Source: Microvirga terrae (lineage in GTDB: Bacteria > Pseudomonadota > Alphaproteobacteria > Rhizobiales > Beijerinckiaceae). Taken from it: a stretch of DNA of 64,000 nucleotides. Position numbers and translations under genes: made by a program. Shown here piece after piece: positions 1-11,648 of the stretch (the stretch's first letter is position 1; every line of letters begins with the position of its first letter). Below the pieces are notes generated by a model, which was not told the DNA's origin, made no database searches, and was given only the letters and a program-made list of their open reading frames with translations. The stretch spans positions 2,179,001 through 2,243,000 of the forward strand of contig NZ_CP102845.1 of the NCBI RefSeq assembly GCF_013307435.2, in the 5' to 3' direction.

Positions 1-1
1 C

Positions 2-406
2 CAGGACGGCTACCCGCAGGCCACGACGGTAAGCTTCGCCAACGACGGGCTCGACATCTACTTCGGATGTTCGGAGGATTCCCAGAAGGCCCGAAACATC
101 CGCCGCAACGGCAAGGTGTCCGTGACAGTCAACCTGCCCTATGCGGACTGGGGCGAGATCCGTGGCATCTCGGCCGGGGGCCGTGCTACCTGCGTCACGG
201 ATCCGCAGGAGATCGAGCGTGCGGGACAGCTCCTGCTTGGGAAATTCCCGCAAGGGATCGCGGAGTACGCCTCGGGGCCACACGTCGGCGTCGCGTTCTT
301 CAAGGTCGTTCCGACCGTGATCTCCGTTCTCGATTACCGGAAGGGTTTCGGCCACAGGGATCTCGTCACCGGCGCCTCGGCCGCATGTGCTCCTTTGGAC
401 AGGTGA
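2..406 (+). CDS. Pyridoxamine 5'-phosphate oxidase-family protein (5' end outside window)
   Basis: The frame is open from base 2 to TGA at 404-406, so the N-terminus lies outside the window. The first visible residues (QDGYPQATTVSFANDG, then NIRRNGKVSVTVN) follow the pattern of the FMN-binding split-barrel of the pyridoxamine-phosphate-oxidase-like family: a small beta-barrel in which the flavin phosphate is held near the N-terminal strands. The C-terminal half (GPHVGVAFFKVVPTVISVLDY) fits the last strands. Such proteins act in the cytoplasm on flavin or F420-type cofactors, but the substrate cannot be read from the sequence. The ATG/GTG codons inside (for example 116) are internal, since the family match continues upstream of them. 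Confidence 0.75.
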   Translation, partial: QDGYPQATTVSFANDGLDIYFGCSEDSQKARNIRRNGKVSVTVNLPYADWGEIRGISAGGRATCVTDPQEIERAGQLLLGKFPQGIAEYASGPHVGVAFFKVVPTVISVLDYRKGFGHRDLVTGASAACAPLDR

Positions 407-668
407 TCGGCTTGAGCGGAAGAACTTTGTAACGAAGACATCATCGGCCCGCGCCACCTCAGTGATTTCGCCGCTGTTCCACACGGGCTTGTCGGAGTTA
501 CGCGGCCTCATTGGAAACCAGAACGATGGCCCAAAATGCCCTGCACCTGTCCTGATTGATCAAGCACAGGGCTCTGGAGCAGGTAGAATTTCCCGACAGG
601 CAAGAGATGACAGAAGGCGCGGCTAGGGCGAGTGCCGCCCACCCTTATGCCTGGGAGAGGAAAGATCC

Positions 669-959
669 ATGCACGCTGTGATCAGAACCTACTCAGGTCA
701 AGGAGCCAAGGAGCTCTTTGATCTGCTCGAAAAGCGTACGTCGGATGTCGAAGGCCTGATGCGGACGGTAACGGGATTTGTCAGCTACGCCCTGATCCGC
801 ACCGGCGATGGCGGCATTCCCATCACGGTCTGTCAGGACAAGGCGGGCACCGATGAGAGCGTCCAAAAGGCCAGGGAGTGGGTTGGGCAGAATGCGTCGG
901 ACATTGGCGCGAGTGCCCCGAAAGTGACGGATGGTCCAGTCATCCTTCACTTGAAATAG
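669..959 (+). CDS. Small conserved protein, possible dimeric alpha+beta barrel fold
   Basis: This 96-residue protein starts at ATG 669 behind GGGAGAGGAAAG. It begins MHAVIRTYSGQGAKELFDLLEKR and has the alternating strand/helix spacing seen in small antibiotic-biosynthesis-monooxygenase-like (ABM) proteins, with a GFVSYALIRTGDGG segment where those proteins have a central strand. I recognise it only as a type of protein common in Methylobacteriaceae and cannot assign a reaction. No signal peptide or membrane segment is present. It stands alone: 262 bases without a gene lie upstream, and a convergent gene lies downstream. Confidence 0.7.
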   Translation: MHAVIRTYSGQGAKELFDLLEKRTSDVEGLMRTVTGFVSYALIRTGDGGIPITVCQDKAGTDESVQKAREWVGQNASDIGASAPKVTDGPVILHLK

Positions 960-1208
960 GGGCCAGCCGACGCTGCGGAGGCAGCCTCGTTTGGCAGCCT
1001 GCTCAAATCGCCTCAGGTCGAAACGCCGGAGTTACTCTGGCCGCCGCCAACCCAGGTTCCATCAACGGCGTTCCGCGAAAGCCACCTACCTGGAAACAGG
1101 GAATGTCTCTTCCTGGCACTCCTGAGACATCGTCTTAAGAGCAGCAATTCTCACGCAACCGGACGCTCCGAACGCGTAAGGAAACGCGGTTCCTGACCCA
1201 GTGCGGAC

Positions 1209-2924
1209 CTATAACAGCCATGAGGGCAGGTCCTCTTGAGCCTTGCCGCTACAGGCAGCCTCTACGCACTCGGCCATGCTGCCGAACCGAACACCACGCC
1301 CGACGAGGCCTGGCGCATAATGCGCGTACTTGCCGGAGTTGGTCATTAGCGTCTGCACCGCCGGAGGGATTACAGGTTCGCTGAGCATGCACCAGCATGT
1401 ATCGGTGATAAACTGGATGCCAAAGGCTTCGGCCTCGGCGACATGACCGGCTTGGCGCGCCGCTTCATGCACTGCCCTGCCACAGGTCACGATCACCACA
1501 ACGTCTGCTGACCTTGTTCGCCCCCGCACCAGTGCTGCCAGTCGAGCGCACTCACTCAGAGAGAAGTGCGGGTTGCCGAGACTGACAAGCCCGATCTCCG
1601 GCGACGCAGCCGTGTTCAGTGCCCCCAAGGCCTGTCGCAATTCGCCCAATCCGATGCGAACCTGTCGCTCCGGCCTTTGGTCATCTGCCTCCGGCGTGAT
1701 CCCGGCAATGTGGAACATCGGTGCGGCGGCGACCGTGGCGAAGGCCGCACCAAAGGCCTTCAGCTCGTCCAGTCCGGCAGCGCTCGTCTCTAGTCCGCAG
1801 ATCAGCGGGATCTCCGTGCCGCAGACGGAGCCGCAGCAATACCCGAGCAGCGGCCAAAAAGCATCGTCTGCTCTCTCTGGCAGTTCAACCTCCAGCGCGA
1901 GTGTCGCCCGCCGACCGGCATCAAGATGGCAGCCGGCTAGCGGCGCCCGCCCGGTCAGGGCGATGCAGACGTCCAAGTAATCCGGGTACTTCATCGTCCG
2001 CGCGCCGATCACGCTGTTGGCATAGATTACCGCATTTGACTCCGCCCAGCCGACCTGCTCTCCAAACCGGGGGGCGCTCTCAAGCAGGTATGGCGCACAC
2101 GTGAAGCTGGGCTGAGCGCCCATGGCAAGGTAGGCGTCCGCAAGGGCGCTCGCAGGGGCGCCTAAGTCTTGCGCCACGCCCTGCGCCCGCCAGCGGCGTT
2201 TATCGACAGAGATAGAATTGAGCGTCGTCGGGACGCGCACGCGCGCTCCCCACTCGAGCAGCATCTGTGCGAAGCGCAGGCTTGCTGGCCCCGTGTAGAT
2301 GCAGCCATCGATGTGGACCTGCGATACATCCATGAAGGCCTCGGCCCCCTGAACTGCTGCCATCCGGAGCAGCAAGCGCATGGCGACCTGCGCCGCTTTG
2401 CCGTGCCGACCCGAAAGGAAGGCCTCATCGACCGCGTCCAGCGAGATTGTTGTGTCTTCATAGCTCCCTTGGTGAGCTGGCCCGGGCTGCCAATCCTCAT
2501 CAAGGGGCTCGTGGAGGAGTTGAAGGCTGGATCCTACCACTCTGGCGTATCGGTACTCACCGATACGGGCGAACACCTCCCGCTCTACTCGCAGCACTGG
2601 AATGGATTGCGCAAACATCACCTCTGCAACCAAAGCGCCAAGGGTGAGGATCTCTTCGCGCTCACAGATGATGATGGCTGCCGGCGCATGGCCGTTGAGG
2701 ATCAGTTCGAGCAGTACGCCGCTTCCGGAGCATGAGCCACGTCCGCTCGGGATCGCAAGCACCCGCCCGGCAAGGCTTTGGTCGCGCAAGGGGTGATGCT
2801 GATCGATGACAACGCCCGTTTGAGGATCTACGCCGCCCCAGAAGCTGAGACCCATTTCGGCGCTGAGCAATTCGCCCTCGGCACTACCCGTCACCAATAT
2901 CTTGCCATGCCTGATGAGTTCCAT
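1209..2924 (-). CDS. Aconitase X fusion protein (swivel + catalytic domains), cis-3-hydroxy-L-proline dehydratase-type
   Basis: This 571-residue protein begins with the AcnX swivel domain (about residues 1-135, formerly DUF126, containing GRGSCSGSGVLLELILNG with the conserved Ser region) fused to the AcnX catalytic domain (about 150-560, formerly DUF521). Family knowledge: bacterial fused type I AcnX enzymes bind an Fe-S cluster and dehydrate cis-3-hydroxy-L-proline to a pyrroline carboxylate; archaeal split forms act on mevalonate 5-phosphate. Cysteines that could bind the cluster are present (LLGYCCGSVCGTE, ITDTCWCML). The start ATG at 2924 follows GAGGCAATCGC. No other hydroxyproline gene is in the window, so the substrate is inferred from the domain order alone. 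Confidence 0.85.
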   Translation of the reverse strand: MELIRHGKILVTGSAEGELLSAEMGLSFWGGVDPQTGVVIDQHHPLRDQSLAGRVLAIPSGRGSCSGSGVLLELILNGHAPAAIIICEREEILTLGALVAEVMFAQSIPVLRVEREVFARIGEYRYARVVGSSLQLLHEPLDEDWQPGPAHQGSYEDTTISLDAVDEAFLSGRHGKAAQVAMRLLLRMAAVQGAEAFMDVSQVHIDGCIYTGPASLRFAQMLLEWGARVRVPTTLNSISVDKRRWRAQGVAQDLGAPASALADAYLAMGAQPSFTCAPYLLESAPRFGEQVGWAESNAVIYANSVIGARTMKYPDYLDVCIALTGRAPLAGCHLDAGRRATLALEVELPERADDAFWPLLGYCCGSVCGTEIPLICGLETSAAGLDELKAFGAAFATVAAAPMFHIAGITPEADDQRPERQVRIGLGELRQALGALNTAASPEIGLVSLGNPHFSLSECARLAALVRGRTRSADVVVIVTCGRAVHEAARQAGHVAEAEAFGIQFITDTCWCMLSEPVIPPAVQTLMTNSGKYAHYAPGLVGRGVRFGSMAECVEAACSGKAQEDLPSWLL

Positions 2925-3419
2925 GCGATTGCCTCCTGACCTGATGGATGTTCAGGCCTGGGTTTTTCTCCCGAAATTCGCGGCGATGTGCAAGGCTGGT
3001 TCCGACGTAGCGAAGTTACGTAGCCTGCGGAACGAGGCTAACTCGCTCATGCCTTCGCTAGGAACGGCCTTGTAGCAGATCCTTCGAAAGGTCCGTTCCT
3101 GGCACGAGGCTGACCTTGGCCGTATTTTCGCAATGGGGCTGCAAGGCGACCTTCATGTGACGGCCGCACGGACAGGCTCAGTGCAGGCACCGGTGCGGGA
3201 TCGGTCCCGACGCGGCAAGTTCCCCCTCGTGGGCCAAGGGCACCCGCAGCAGGCAGCGCTCCCCCGCTGCGGCGAGCGCCCGGGTTCAAGCCGCTCAGCC
3301 ATGCGAGTCTCACATGGCAGGCGAGGAGAGTGCGCGGAGCGATCCTGTCGAGGACGGCGGGCACTCCGCATGCTGGCAGCGGCCGCAGCCGTCGCGGTCT
3401 CGGCGATTGGGTACTGGGC
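2925..3419. other. Gene-free interval between two minus-strand genes
   Basis: No ORF here has a convincing ribosome binding site or family resemblance. It holds the promoter region of the aconitase X gene at its left end and one copy of a roughly 65-bp dispersed repeat (3096-3160). Apparent ORFs on both strands are rich in Arg/Pro and look like non-coding high-GC reading frames. Confidence 0.5.
3096..3160 (+). repeat. Dispersed intergenic repeat, copy 1
   Basis: The segment starts TTCCTGGCACGAGGCTGACC and continues through TTGGCCGTATTTTCGCAATGG. It aligns by eye over about 65 bases with copy 2 at 17672-17736 and over a shorter stretch with copies at 50152-50200 and 41143-41190. All four are on the plus strand and intergenic. 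Confidence 0.6.
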
Positions 3420-5198
3420 TCAGCGAACTCGTCCGTTCCTCAACGCATCCCCGATCGCTTGCTCGATTTCTTCGATCCAGCCTGGATTGGGGGACGGGAT
3501 CAACCGGGCAAGATCGCCTTCCGCGACAGTGGCGGATCGGACCTGAGAGGCCGCGGAACGAGCCTGTTCCAGGTCGCCGAGCCGCGTACAGCACAGGGCA
3601 ATCATCTTGAGGGCAGGAATCCAGTGCGGACGCACCGACAGGGCCCGGCGTGCCGCGTCCAGCCCAGCCTCGGCATTCCCCGAGAAGGTATAGGCTACGG
3701 ACAACAGGAACAGCCACGTGAAGTTCTGCGGATCGAAGGGGGACAGGCGCAGTCCATGCTCCAGCGACGCGATCGCCTCCGGCAGGCGACCGGTGCTCAG
3801 ATAGGCAGGCCCAAGCACCAGGTGCCCCAGGGCGAAGCTGGGACTGAGGCCGATGGCGCGCTGAGCGGCTCGAATGGCGGTTTCGTACTCGCCGCCGAAG
3901 ACATGGGTTACGGCCACGGCATAATGCGAGTAGGGGTTCTTCCCATCGAGCTCGACAGCCTTCAGGCCAGCTTCCATCCCGCTCCGCAGGCCGGCTTCAG
4001 CATCGCTCCCCCAGCCATAAGCGGCAAGACCGGCCTCAACCCGCGCCAGCCAGATGTATCCGTCGGCGGAGGTGGGTTCGGCCTCGATGGCCCTCAGGAA
4101 CAGCTCGCGGGCGCGCTGGTGCGAGTCGGGCCTTATCTTGTGGAACTCCCACATGCCTCGTCGGACGAGATCCCAGGCCGTCAGGCTCCGGGAGCGCTCG
4201 GCCCCGCGCTGACCCTCCTTCCTGAGGAGTTCGGGTTCGATGGCCCCCGCAACCGCCTCCGTGATCTGATCTTGAAGCATCAGGACATCGTCGATATCGC
4301 GGTCAAATCGCTCTGCCCAGATGGAGCCGCCGGTCTCGGCCTCGGTGAGTTGGGCCGAGACGCGGACGCGGGACCCGCTCCGGCGCACGCTGCCGCTGAG
4401 GATGTAGCGAACGCCCAAGCGAAGGGCCACCTGCTCGGTCTCGATGGCCTTGCCCTTGAAGGCGAAGGAGGAACTGCGGGATGCGACGAACAGCCAGCGG
4501 GCTTTCGTCAGGGCCATGATGATGTCGTCCGTGATCCCGTCGGCGAAATACTCCTGCTCAGGGCCACCGCTCAGGTTGGCGAACGGCACGACGGCGATAG
4601 AGGGTTTATCGGTCTGGTTTGGGGACGGCCGGGCAGCCTTCGGCTCTTGGGGCGAGATATCCCCGGCTTGCAAGGCATAGACGTGGATAGGCCGTGCGAT
4701 GTTCTTGAGGCGCTGTTCGCCCCGGTCCTCGAACGGCAGGGACAGCTTGCCCTCAAGCTCGTCGAACACCTTGCCGGAGATGCAGATGCCGCCGGGATCG
4801 GCCACGCCCTCCAGGCGCACCGCGACGTTCACGCCGTCGCCAAGGATATCCGCGTCCTCGCTGACGAGGATATCGCCCAGGTTGATGCCCATGCGCAGCC
4901 GGATTGTCCTATTCCCCGGCTGGTTGGCGGCGCGATCATTGACCACCGTCTGAACCTCGATCGCACACAGCACCGCCTCGACCGGGCTGGCGAACTCCAG
5001 GAGGGCTCCGTCGCCCATGGTCTTGACGATCCGTCCGTGATGCCGCGCGGCGGCCGCCCCGATGATGTCGGACAGGATCGTCCCGATGGCTGCGGCCGCG
5101 CCCTCCTCGTCCTCCTCCATAAGCCGGGAAGATCCCACCACGTCGGTAGCCAGGATGGCGGCGAGCCTGCGCTGGGATTTTGGACGCAGATCAGGCAT
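3420..5198 (-). CDS. Class III adenylate/guanylate cyclase with TolB-like and TPR regions
   Basis: This 592-residue cytoplasmic protein has a class III cyclase domain at about 1-185, with the metal-binding Asp in LAAILATDVVGSSRLM and the KTMGDGALLEF motif carrying the second Asp. A TolB/FlgO-like segment (about 200-330; SIAVVPFANLSGGPEQEYFADGI is typical) follows, then tetratricopeptide repeats to the end. This architecture is very common in rhizobia; it makes cyclic AMP from ATP and the C-terminal part presumably senses a partner. Purine specificity was not determined. The gene stands alone. The opposite strand carries a long antisense ORF that I treat as a shadow. Confidence 0.88.
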   Translation of the reverse strand: MPDLRPKSQRRLAAILATDVVGSSRLMEEDEEGAAAAIGTILSDIIGAAAARHHGRIVKTMGDGALLEFASPVEAVLCAIEVQTVVNDRAANQPGNRTIRLRMGINLGDILVSEDADILGDGVNVAVRLEGVADPGGICISGKVFDELEGKLSLPFEDRGEQRLKNIARPIHVYALQAGDISPQEPKAARPSPNQTDKPSIAVVPFANLSGGPEQEYFADGITDDIIMALTKARWLFVASRSSSFAFKGKAIETEQVALRLGVRYILSGSVRRSGSRVRVSAQLTEAETGGSIWAERFDRDIDDVLMLQDQITEAVAGAIEPELLRKEGQRGAERSRSLTAWDLVRRGMWEFHKIRPDSHQRARELFLRAIEAEPTSADGYIWLARVEAGLAAYGWGSDAEAGLRSGMEAGLKAVELDGKNPYSHYAVAVTHVFGGEYETAIRAAQRAIGLSPSFALGHLVLGPAYLSTGRLPEAIASLEHGLRLSPFDPQNFTWLFLLSVAYTFSGNAEAGLDAARRALSVRPHWIPALKMIALCCTRLGDLEQARSAASQVRSATVAEGDLARLIPSPNPGWIEEIEQAIGDALRNGRVR

Positions 5199-5426
5199 GG
5201 ACGTGTCCGCGTTTTCGTGCAGGGGCAGTTTGCGCCGATCTCGGGTCCGGGTCTACCGGGCTTGGAGCGGGCTTGCAGGCAGGAATGGTGATAGCCCTCT
5301 GTCGGAAAGATACCCAGCGTGCGATCTTGCCAATCCCGACCGCGATCCCTGGGGCGACGTTTGCCCTTCGTGAGGGTCACATCGGGACTGTTCCATAAAC
5401 GGCGTCAGCAGCAAGCCGCCCTTGGG

Positions 5427-5696
5427 TCAGGCAGCCCAAGGACTGAACGTCCGAGGCGGGGAGATCGGTCGATCGATCCTCATCGAGACCGTCATGACGG
5501 CAACCCGCTGATGATGCTCGTCGCTCACCTCGACCACTGCCTGGCAGACGCCGTCGTTCGGCAGCTTGTGCAGTCCGATGGCGGCCGCGGTGCGCGCCGC
5601 CTCGCGTTCGGCTGCGGCGAGAGTTTCGAGCCCAGCGCTAGTCCAAGCGGGAGCGGGGTTCAGCTCATCATGCACGTTCAAGTGGTAGCGAGGCAT
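5427..5696 (-). CDS. DUF6894 family small protein
   Basis: This 89-residue protein begins MPRYHLNVHDELN, the characteristic start of the DUF6894 family (usually MPRYFFHVHDG...), followed by the expected Glu/Ala-rich helix (LETLAAAEREAARTAAAIG) and a VVEVSDEHHQRVAVMTVSM strand pair. These 80-95 residue proteins occur in many copies in Methylobacterium, Microvirga and Bradyrhizobium genomes. Their function is unknown. No neighbour suggests a role. Confidence 0.8.
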   Translation of the reverse strand: MPRYHLNVHDELNPAPAWTSAGLETLAAAEREAARTAAAIGLHKLPNDGVCQAVVEVSDEHHQRVAVMTVSMRIDRPISPPRTFSPWAA

Positions 5697-6197
5697 GGCA
5701 CCCTCGGACCTGCGGGGAGTTCCTGCAAGTCAGGATAAGCGACCCGCTCGGCATGTCGATCAAATATAAGTTGTGGGATCCATCAAGAATCGTGGCCGCC
5801 ACAGGCGCAGGTCTCACATGTGAACGATGGCTTTGGACCCGTCGCGCCGTGCGATCGGGTGCTCCGAACGTCCGCTCTGGCGGAGGTACCGGGCGTTCCT
5901 GACCGGAAGGGGATCGTCAATGCGTGACCCATTTCAGACCTTTGGCAGGCCGGCACCACTTCCGGGAATGCTAGAGTTCTGCGTGTCGAGCCTGGCTGTA
6001 GGCGCTCGGCATGTTGAGTCAATATCCATTCCAAGGCGGTCGATGGTGGACTATCATTGGTCCCGCGGATTGAGCGCTTTCGCTGTGGCATTCCCATGGC
6101 GGAGAGCCGAATTCGATCACTCAATCCGAGTTGTGTTGCCCTTCCGGCGCGGGACACCACCCGCCCGTGACATCAGGTTGATGAGGAGGAACGCACA
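5697..6197. other. Gene-free interval before hsp20
   Basis: No ORF supported by a ribosome binding site or family resemblance was found. The right end must hold the hsp20 promoter. A short perfect hairpin (CATCA-GGT-TGATG, 6171-6183) sits immediately before the hsp20 Shine-Dalgarno sequence. I found no FNR-type box here, unlike the units that follow. Confidence 0.45.
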
Positions 6198-6779
6198 ATG
6201 GCCCGCAATCCCATGACCCCCTTCCGTCCCGGTGGCGGGATGTTTCCAGGAGATCCCTTCCTGTCGCTTCATCGTGAGATGAACCGCCTCTTCGATGATG
6301 CCTTCCGCGGCATCGGCTTGCCCGCTGCGACTGGCAGTCAGGGGCAGGGCGATGTCGGCAACTTCGTCCATGCCAGCATGAACGTGTCCGAGACGGACAC
6401 GGAAATCCGGATCACGGCGGAGCTGCCTGGCGTCACCGAGCAGGACATCGATGTGAGCCTCGATGATGACGTGCTTACCGTCCGGGGTGAGAAGAAGTTC
6501 GAGCGCACGAACGAGAAGGAGAACTTCCACTTCGTCGAGCGCTCCTACGGCACCTTCCAGCGTTCGTTGCGGCTGCCCTACGCCGTGGACCCCGAGCAGA
6601 TCCGAGCCAGCTTCGAGAACGGCGTCCTGAGCGTGACCGTGCCGAAGGCCGGACGGCAGGAGCGCTCCCGGCGCATCCAGGTCCAGGGACGGGGCACGTC
6701 CGGCCAAGGCGGCACGAATGGACCCGGACAGCAGGCCACCGACAGGTCGGGCCGATCCGACGACACGAAATCCGGCTGA
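6198..6779 (+). CDS. Hsp20/alpha-crystallin small heat-shock protein
   Basis: This 193-residue chaperone contains an alpha-crystallin domain at about residues 58-155: ITAELPGVTEQDIDVSLDDD near its start, LTVRGEK in the middle, and the terminal AxxxNGVLxVTVPK motif as ASFENGVLSVTVPK. Small heat-shock proteins form oligomers that hold unfolding proteins without ATP. The N-terminus (FRPGGGMFPGDPFLSLHREMNRLFDDAFRG) is the usual bacterial class A type. The tail is unusually long and Gly/Gln/Ser-rich. The start at 6198 follows GAGGAGGAACGCACA. It opens a run of stress genes on this strand. Confidence 0.93.
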   Translation: MARNPMTPFRPGGGMFPGDPFLSLHREMNRLFDDAFRGIGLPAATGSQGQGDVGNFVHASMNVSETDTEIRITAELPGVTEQDIDVSLDDDVLTVRGEKKFERTNEKENFHFVERSYGTFQRSLRLPYAVDPEQIRASFENGVLSVTVPKAGRQERSRRIQVQGRGTSGQGGTNGPGQQATDRSGRSDDTKSG

Positions 6780-6864
6780 AGCCGGCCCGCGCAACCCGTC
6801 GGCACGTGCCTGTCACCGCGAGGGGAGTCCTACGCCACGCAAAGGCGAGGCTCCCGGATCTGAG

Positions 6865-6878
6865 TTGATCCGCGTCAA
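6865..6878. promoter_or_regulatory. FNR/FixK-type box upstream of the zinc alcohol dehydrogenase
   Basis: TTGAT-CCGC-GTCAA matches the FNR/FixK consensus TTGAT-N4-ATCAA at 9 of 10 positions. Its centre is about 92 bp before the start codon at 6964, which suits class II activation with a leader of about 50 nt. It is one of five such sites in this block. Confidence 0.7.
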
Positions 6879-6963
6879 TGTCGGTCGTCGGGAGCCGCGC
6901 CATGATCCACATCGTGCACCCTCGGGGCCACGACGCCCCGCATGAACCAGCCGGAGGACTGTC

Positions 6964-8037
6964 ATGCCAAGGATGAAAGCCGCCATCTTCGTGGAGCCGG
7001 GCCGCATCATCCTGGACGAGAAGCCGATCCCGGACATCGGTCCCCTCGACGCGCTCGTGCGCATCACCACGACGACGATCTGCGGCACCGACATCCATAT
7101 CCGGAAGGGTGAGTACCCGGTGGCGCGAGGGCTGACCATCGGCCATGAGCCTGTCGGCGTGATCGAGAAGCTCGGCTCGGCCGTGCAGGGCTACCGGGAA
7201 GGCCAGCGGGTCATCGCCGGCGCTATCACGCCGAGCGGGCACAGCGCGGCCTGCCTGTGCGGCTGCCATTCGCAGGACGGGGCCGGCACGAAACACGGAT
7301 GGAAGCCGCTGGGCGGCTGGCGCTTCGGCAACACCATCGACGGCTGCCAGGCCGAATACGTGCGCGTTCCCGATGCCATGGCAAACCTTGCCCCCGTACC
7401 CGAGGGGCTCACGGACGAGCAGGTGCTGATGTGTCCGGACATCATGTCGACGGGCTTCTCCGGCGCGGAAAGCGGGCGCATCCGCATCGGCGACACGGTG
7501 GCGGTTTTCGCACAAGGCCCCATCGGCCTGTGCGCTACGGCCGGCGCCCGCCTGATGGGCGCCACATCCATCATCGCTGTCGAGAGCGTGCCCGCGCGCA
7601 TGGAGATGGCACGCCGCATGGGCGCGGATCACGTGGTCGACTTCACGAAGGCCGACCCCGTCGAGGAGATCATGCGTTTCACCGACGGACGGGGCGTCGA
7701 CGTGTCCATCGAGGCGCTCGGGCGGCAGGAGACCTTCGAGGCGTCGCTGCGGGTGCTGCGTCCTGGCGGCACGCTGTCCTCGCTCGGGGTCTATTCGGGC
7801 GATCTGAGGATCCCGCTCGACGGCTTCCTAGCGGGATTGGGGGACCATACCATCCGGACGACGCTCTGCCCGGGCGGCAAGGAGCGCATGCGTCGGCTCA
7901 TGGGTGCGATCGCGTCGGGCCGTGTCGACACACGGCCGTTGGTGACGCACCGATTCAAGCTCGACCGGATCGAGGAGGCTTACGACCTGTTCGCCCACCA
8001 GCGTGACGGCGTGCTGAAGGTCGCGATCACGCCGTAA
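6964..8037 (+). CDS. Zinc-dependent alcohol dehydrogenase (medium-chain family)
   Basis: This 357-residue medium-chain dehydrogenase has the catalytic zinc site (CGTDIHIRKGEYP, GHEPVGVIEKLG) and a Rossmann fold around residues 165-205, where the usual GxGxxG is GDTVAVFAQGPIG, followed by an acidic ESVPARMEMARRMGA segment. The structural-zinc region is altered: a His/Cys-rich loop (HSAACLCGCHSQDG) replaces the usual four-Cys lobe. The family oxidises or reduces alcohols and aldehydes with NAD(P). Its position behind an FNR/FixK-like box suggests fermentative or low-oxygen redox balancing. Start ATG 6964 follows GGAGGACTGTC. Confidence 0.88.
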   Translation: MPRMKAAIFVEPGRIILDEKPIPDIGPLDALVRITTTTICGTDIHIRKGEYPVARGLTIGHEPVGVIEKLGSAVQGYREGQRVIAGAITPSGHSAACLCGCHSQDGAGTKHGWKPLGGWRFGNTIDGCQAEYVRVPDAMANLAPVPEGLTDEQVLMCPDIMSTGFSGAESGRIRIGDTVAVFAQGPIGLCATAGARLMGATSIIAVESVPARMEMARRMGADHVVDFTKADPVEEIMRFTDGRGVDVSIEALGRQETFEASLRVLRPGGTLSSLGVYSGDLRIPLDGFLAGLGDHTIRTTLCPGGKERMRRLMGAIASGRVDTRPLVTHRFKLDRIEEAYDLFAHQRDGVLKVAITP

Positions 8038-8100
8038 GCCCACCGAGAGGTCCGCCGAGGAACCCGGCCGAAGACCGATACGCCGATTGTCTCGGGCGGG

Positions 8101-8114
8101 TTGCGTCAGATCAA
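8101..8114. promoter_or_regulatory. Degenerate FNR/FixK-type box upstream of uspA
   Basis: TTGCG-TCAG-ATCAA has a perfect right half-site and a left half-site matching at three of five positions. The following bases (GGCG) match the flank of the boxes at 14005 and 17207. Its centre is about 82 bp from the start codon at 8190, in line with the other sites. Confidence 0.5.
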
Positions 8115-8189
8115 GGCGCTGACCCGCCCGCGGCCACATGATCATGGCCTTGTACGAGGCCGTGACATGGCAAGCAGAGGGAGAGAGCG

Positions 8190-9023
8190 ATGATCAAGGA
8201 CATCATGGTGCATCTCGATGGAAGTTCCGAGGACGAGATCCGGCTGGAGCATGGGCAGGCCCTCGCGTCATCCGGACGGGCCCATCTGATCGGGCTCTTC
8301 ACCAACCAGCTTCCCGACCTCACGATCGCCATGCCCATGGATGGCGGAGCAGCCGGGATCCAGGTTCTGACCGAGCTCCAGGACCAGGCCCTGAAGGACG
8401 GCGATGCCACGGCCAAGCGGCTGACGGAGCGACTGGCCGGCCTTCAAGTGCCGAGCGAGCTCCGCCGGTTCGACGAGACGTTCGGTGCGTTGTCCGGGAA
8501 GGTCGTGGCCGAGGCCCGTTGTGCCGATCTCTTCATCGCCACACGTCCCTATGGCGGGGCCGAGACGGCGGCCTGGCCGGACCTGGTGGAGGCGGTGCTC
8601 TTCGGCAGCGGACGCGCGCTCCTGCTCGTGCCACCCGGGCGCCACCGACAAGGGCCGATCCACTCCGTGCTGGTCGCCTGGAACGGCAGCCGCGAGGCGG
8701 CCCGTGCCTTGCGCGAAGGGCTGGACTTCATCGAGCAGGCGGCGCGTACCGTCGTCCTCGTCGTGGATCCCCCGGCGGATGCCGAGCCGGTGGCGGAGCT
8801 GAAGGCCCACCTCGCCCACCACAATGTCGTCGCGGAGGTCGTCACCGCCGACAGCCAGGACCGGGATGTCGCCGACGTCATCCTCGAGGAGGCGCGCCGC
8901 ATTTCCGCGGATCTCGTCATCATGGGAGCCTATGGCCACACCCGCCTGAGGGAGCAGGTGTTCGGCGGCGCGACGCGGGACATGTTGACCGCATCGGAAA
9001 GCCCAATCCTGGTGGCTCATTGA
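8190..9023 (+). CDS. Universal stress protein with tandem UspA domains
   Basis: This 277-residue cytoplasmic protein has two UspA domains (about 1-145 and 150-277). The second carries the ATP-binding signature G-2x-G-9x-G-(S/T) as GAYGHTRLREQVFGGAT; the first is degenerate. Tandem UspA proteins in alphaproteobacteria are typically induced on oxygen limitation and growth arrest. The start at 8190 follows GAGGGAGAGCG. It lies 27 bp before the P-type ATPase gene and is probably cotranscribed with it. Confidence 0.9.
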   Translation: MIKDIMVHLDGSSEDEIRLEHGQALASSGRAHLIGLFTNQLPDLTIAMPMDGGAAGIQVLTELQDQALKDGDATAKRLTERLAGLQVPSELRRFDETFGALSGKVVAEARCADLFIATRPYGGAETAAWPDLVEAVLFGSGRALLLVPPGRHRQGPIHSVLVAWNGSREAARALREGLDFIEQAARTVVLVVDPPADAEPVAELKAHLAHHNVVAEVVTADSQDRDVADVILEEARRISADLVIMGAYGHTRLREQVFGGATRDMLTASESPILVAH

Positions 9024-9050
9024 AGCGGACCCTTCCAACCGGGAGCGGAC

Positions 9051-11644
<2,594 letters not shown>

Positions 11645-11648
<4 letters not shown>

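Noticed and set aside
3330..5291. 653-residue plus-strand ORF
   Set aside because: Antisense to the cyclase gene, rich in Arg, Gly and Pro, with no family resemblance or ribosome binding site.
5757..5775. Possible FNR-type box upstream of hsp20 (GATCAAATATAAG)
   Set aside because: Only one half-site is present; the left half does not match, and it lies 420 bp from the gene.
6171..6190. RNA thermometer in front of hsp20
   Set aside because: There is a small hairpin before the Shine-Dalgarno sequence, but it is only 5 bp and does not cover the ribosome binding site.
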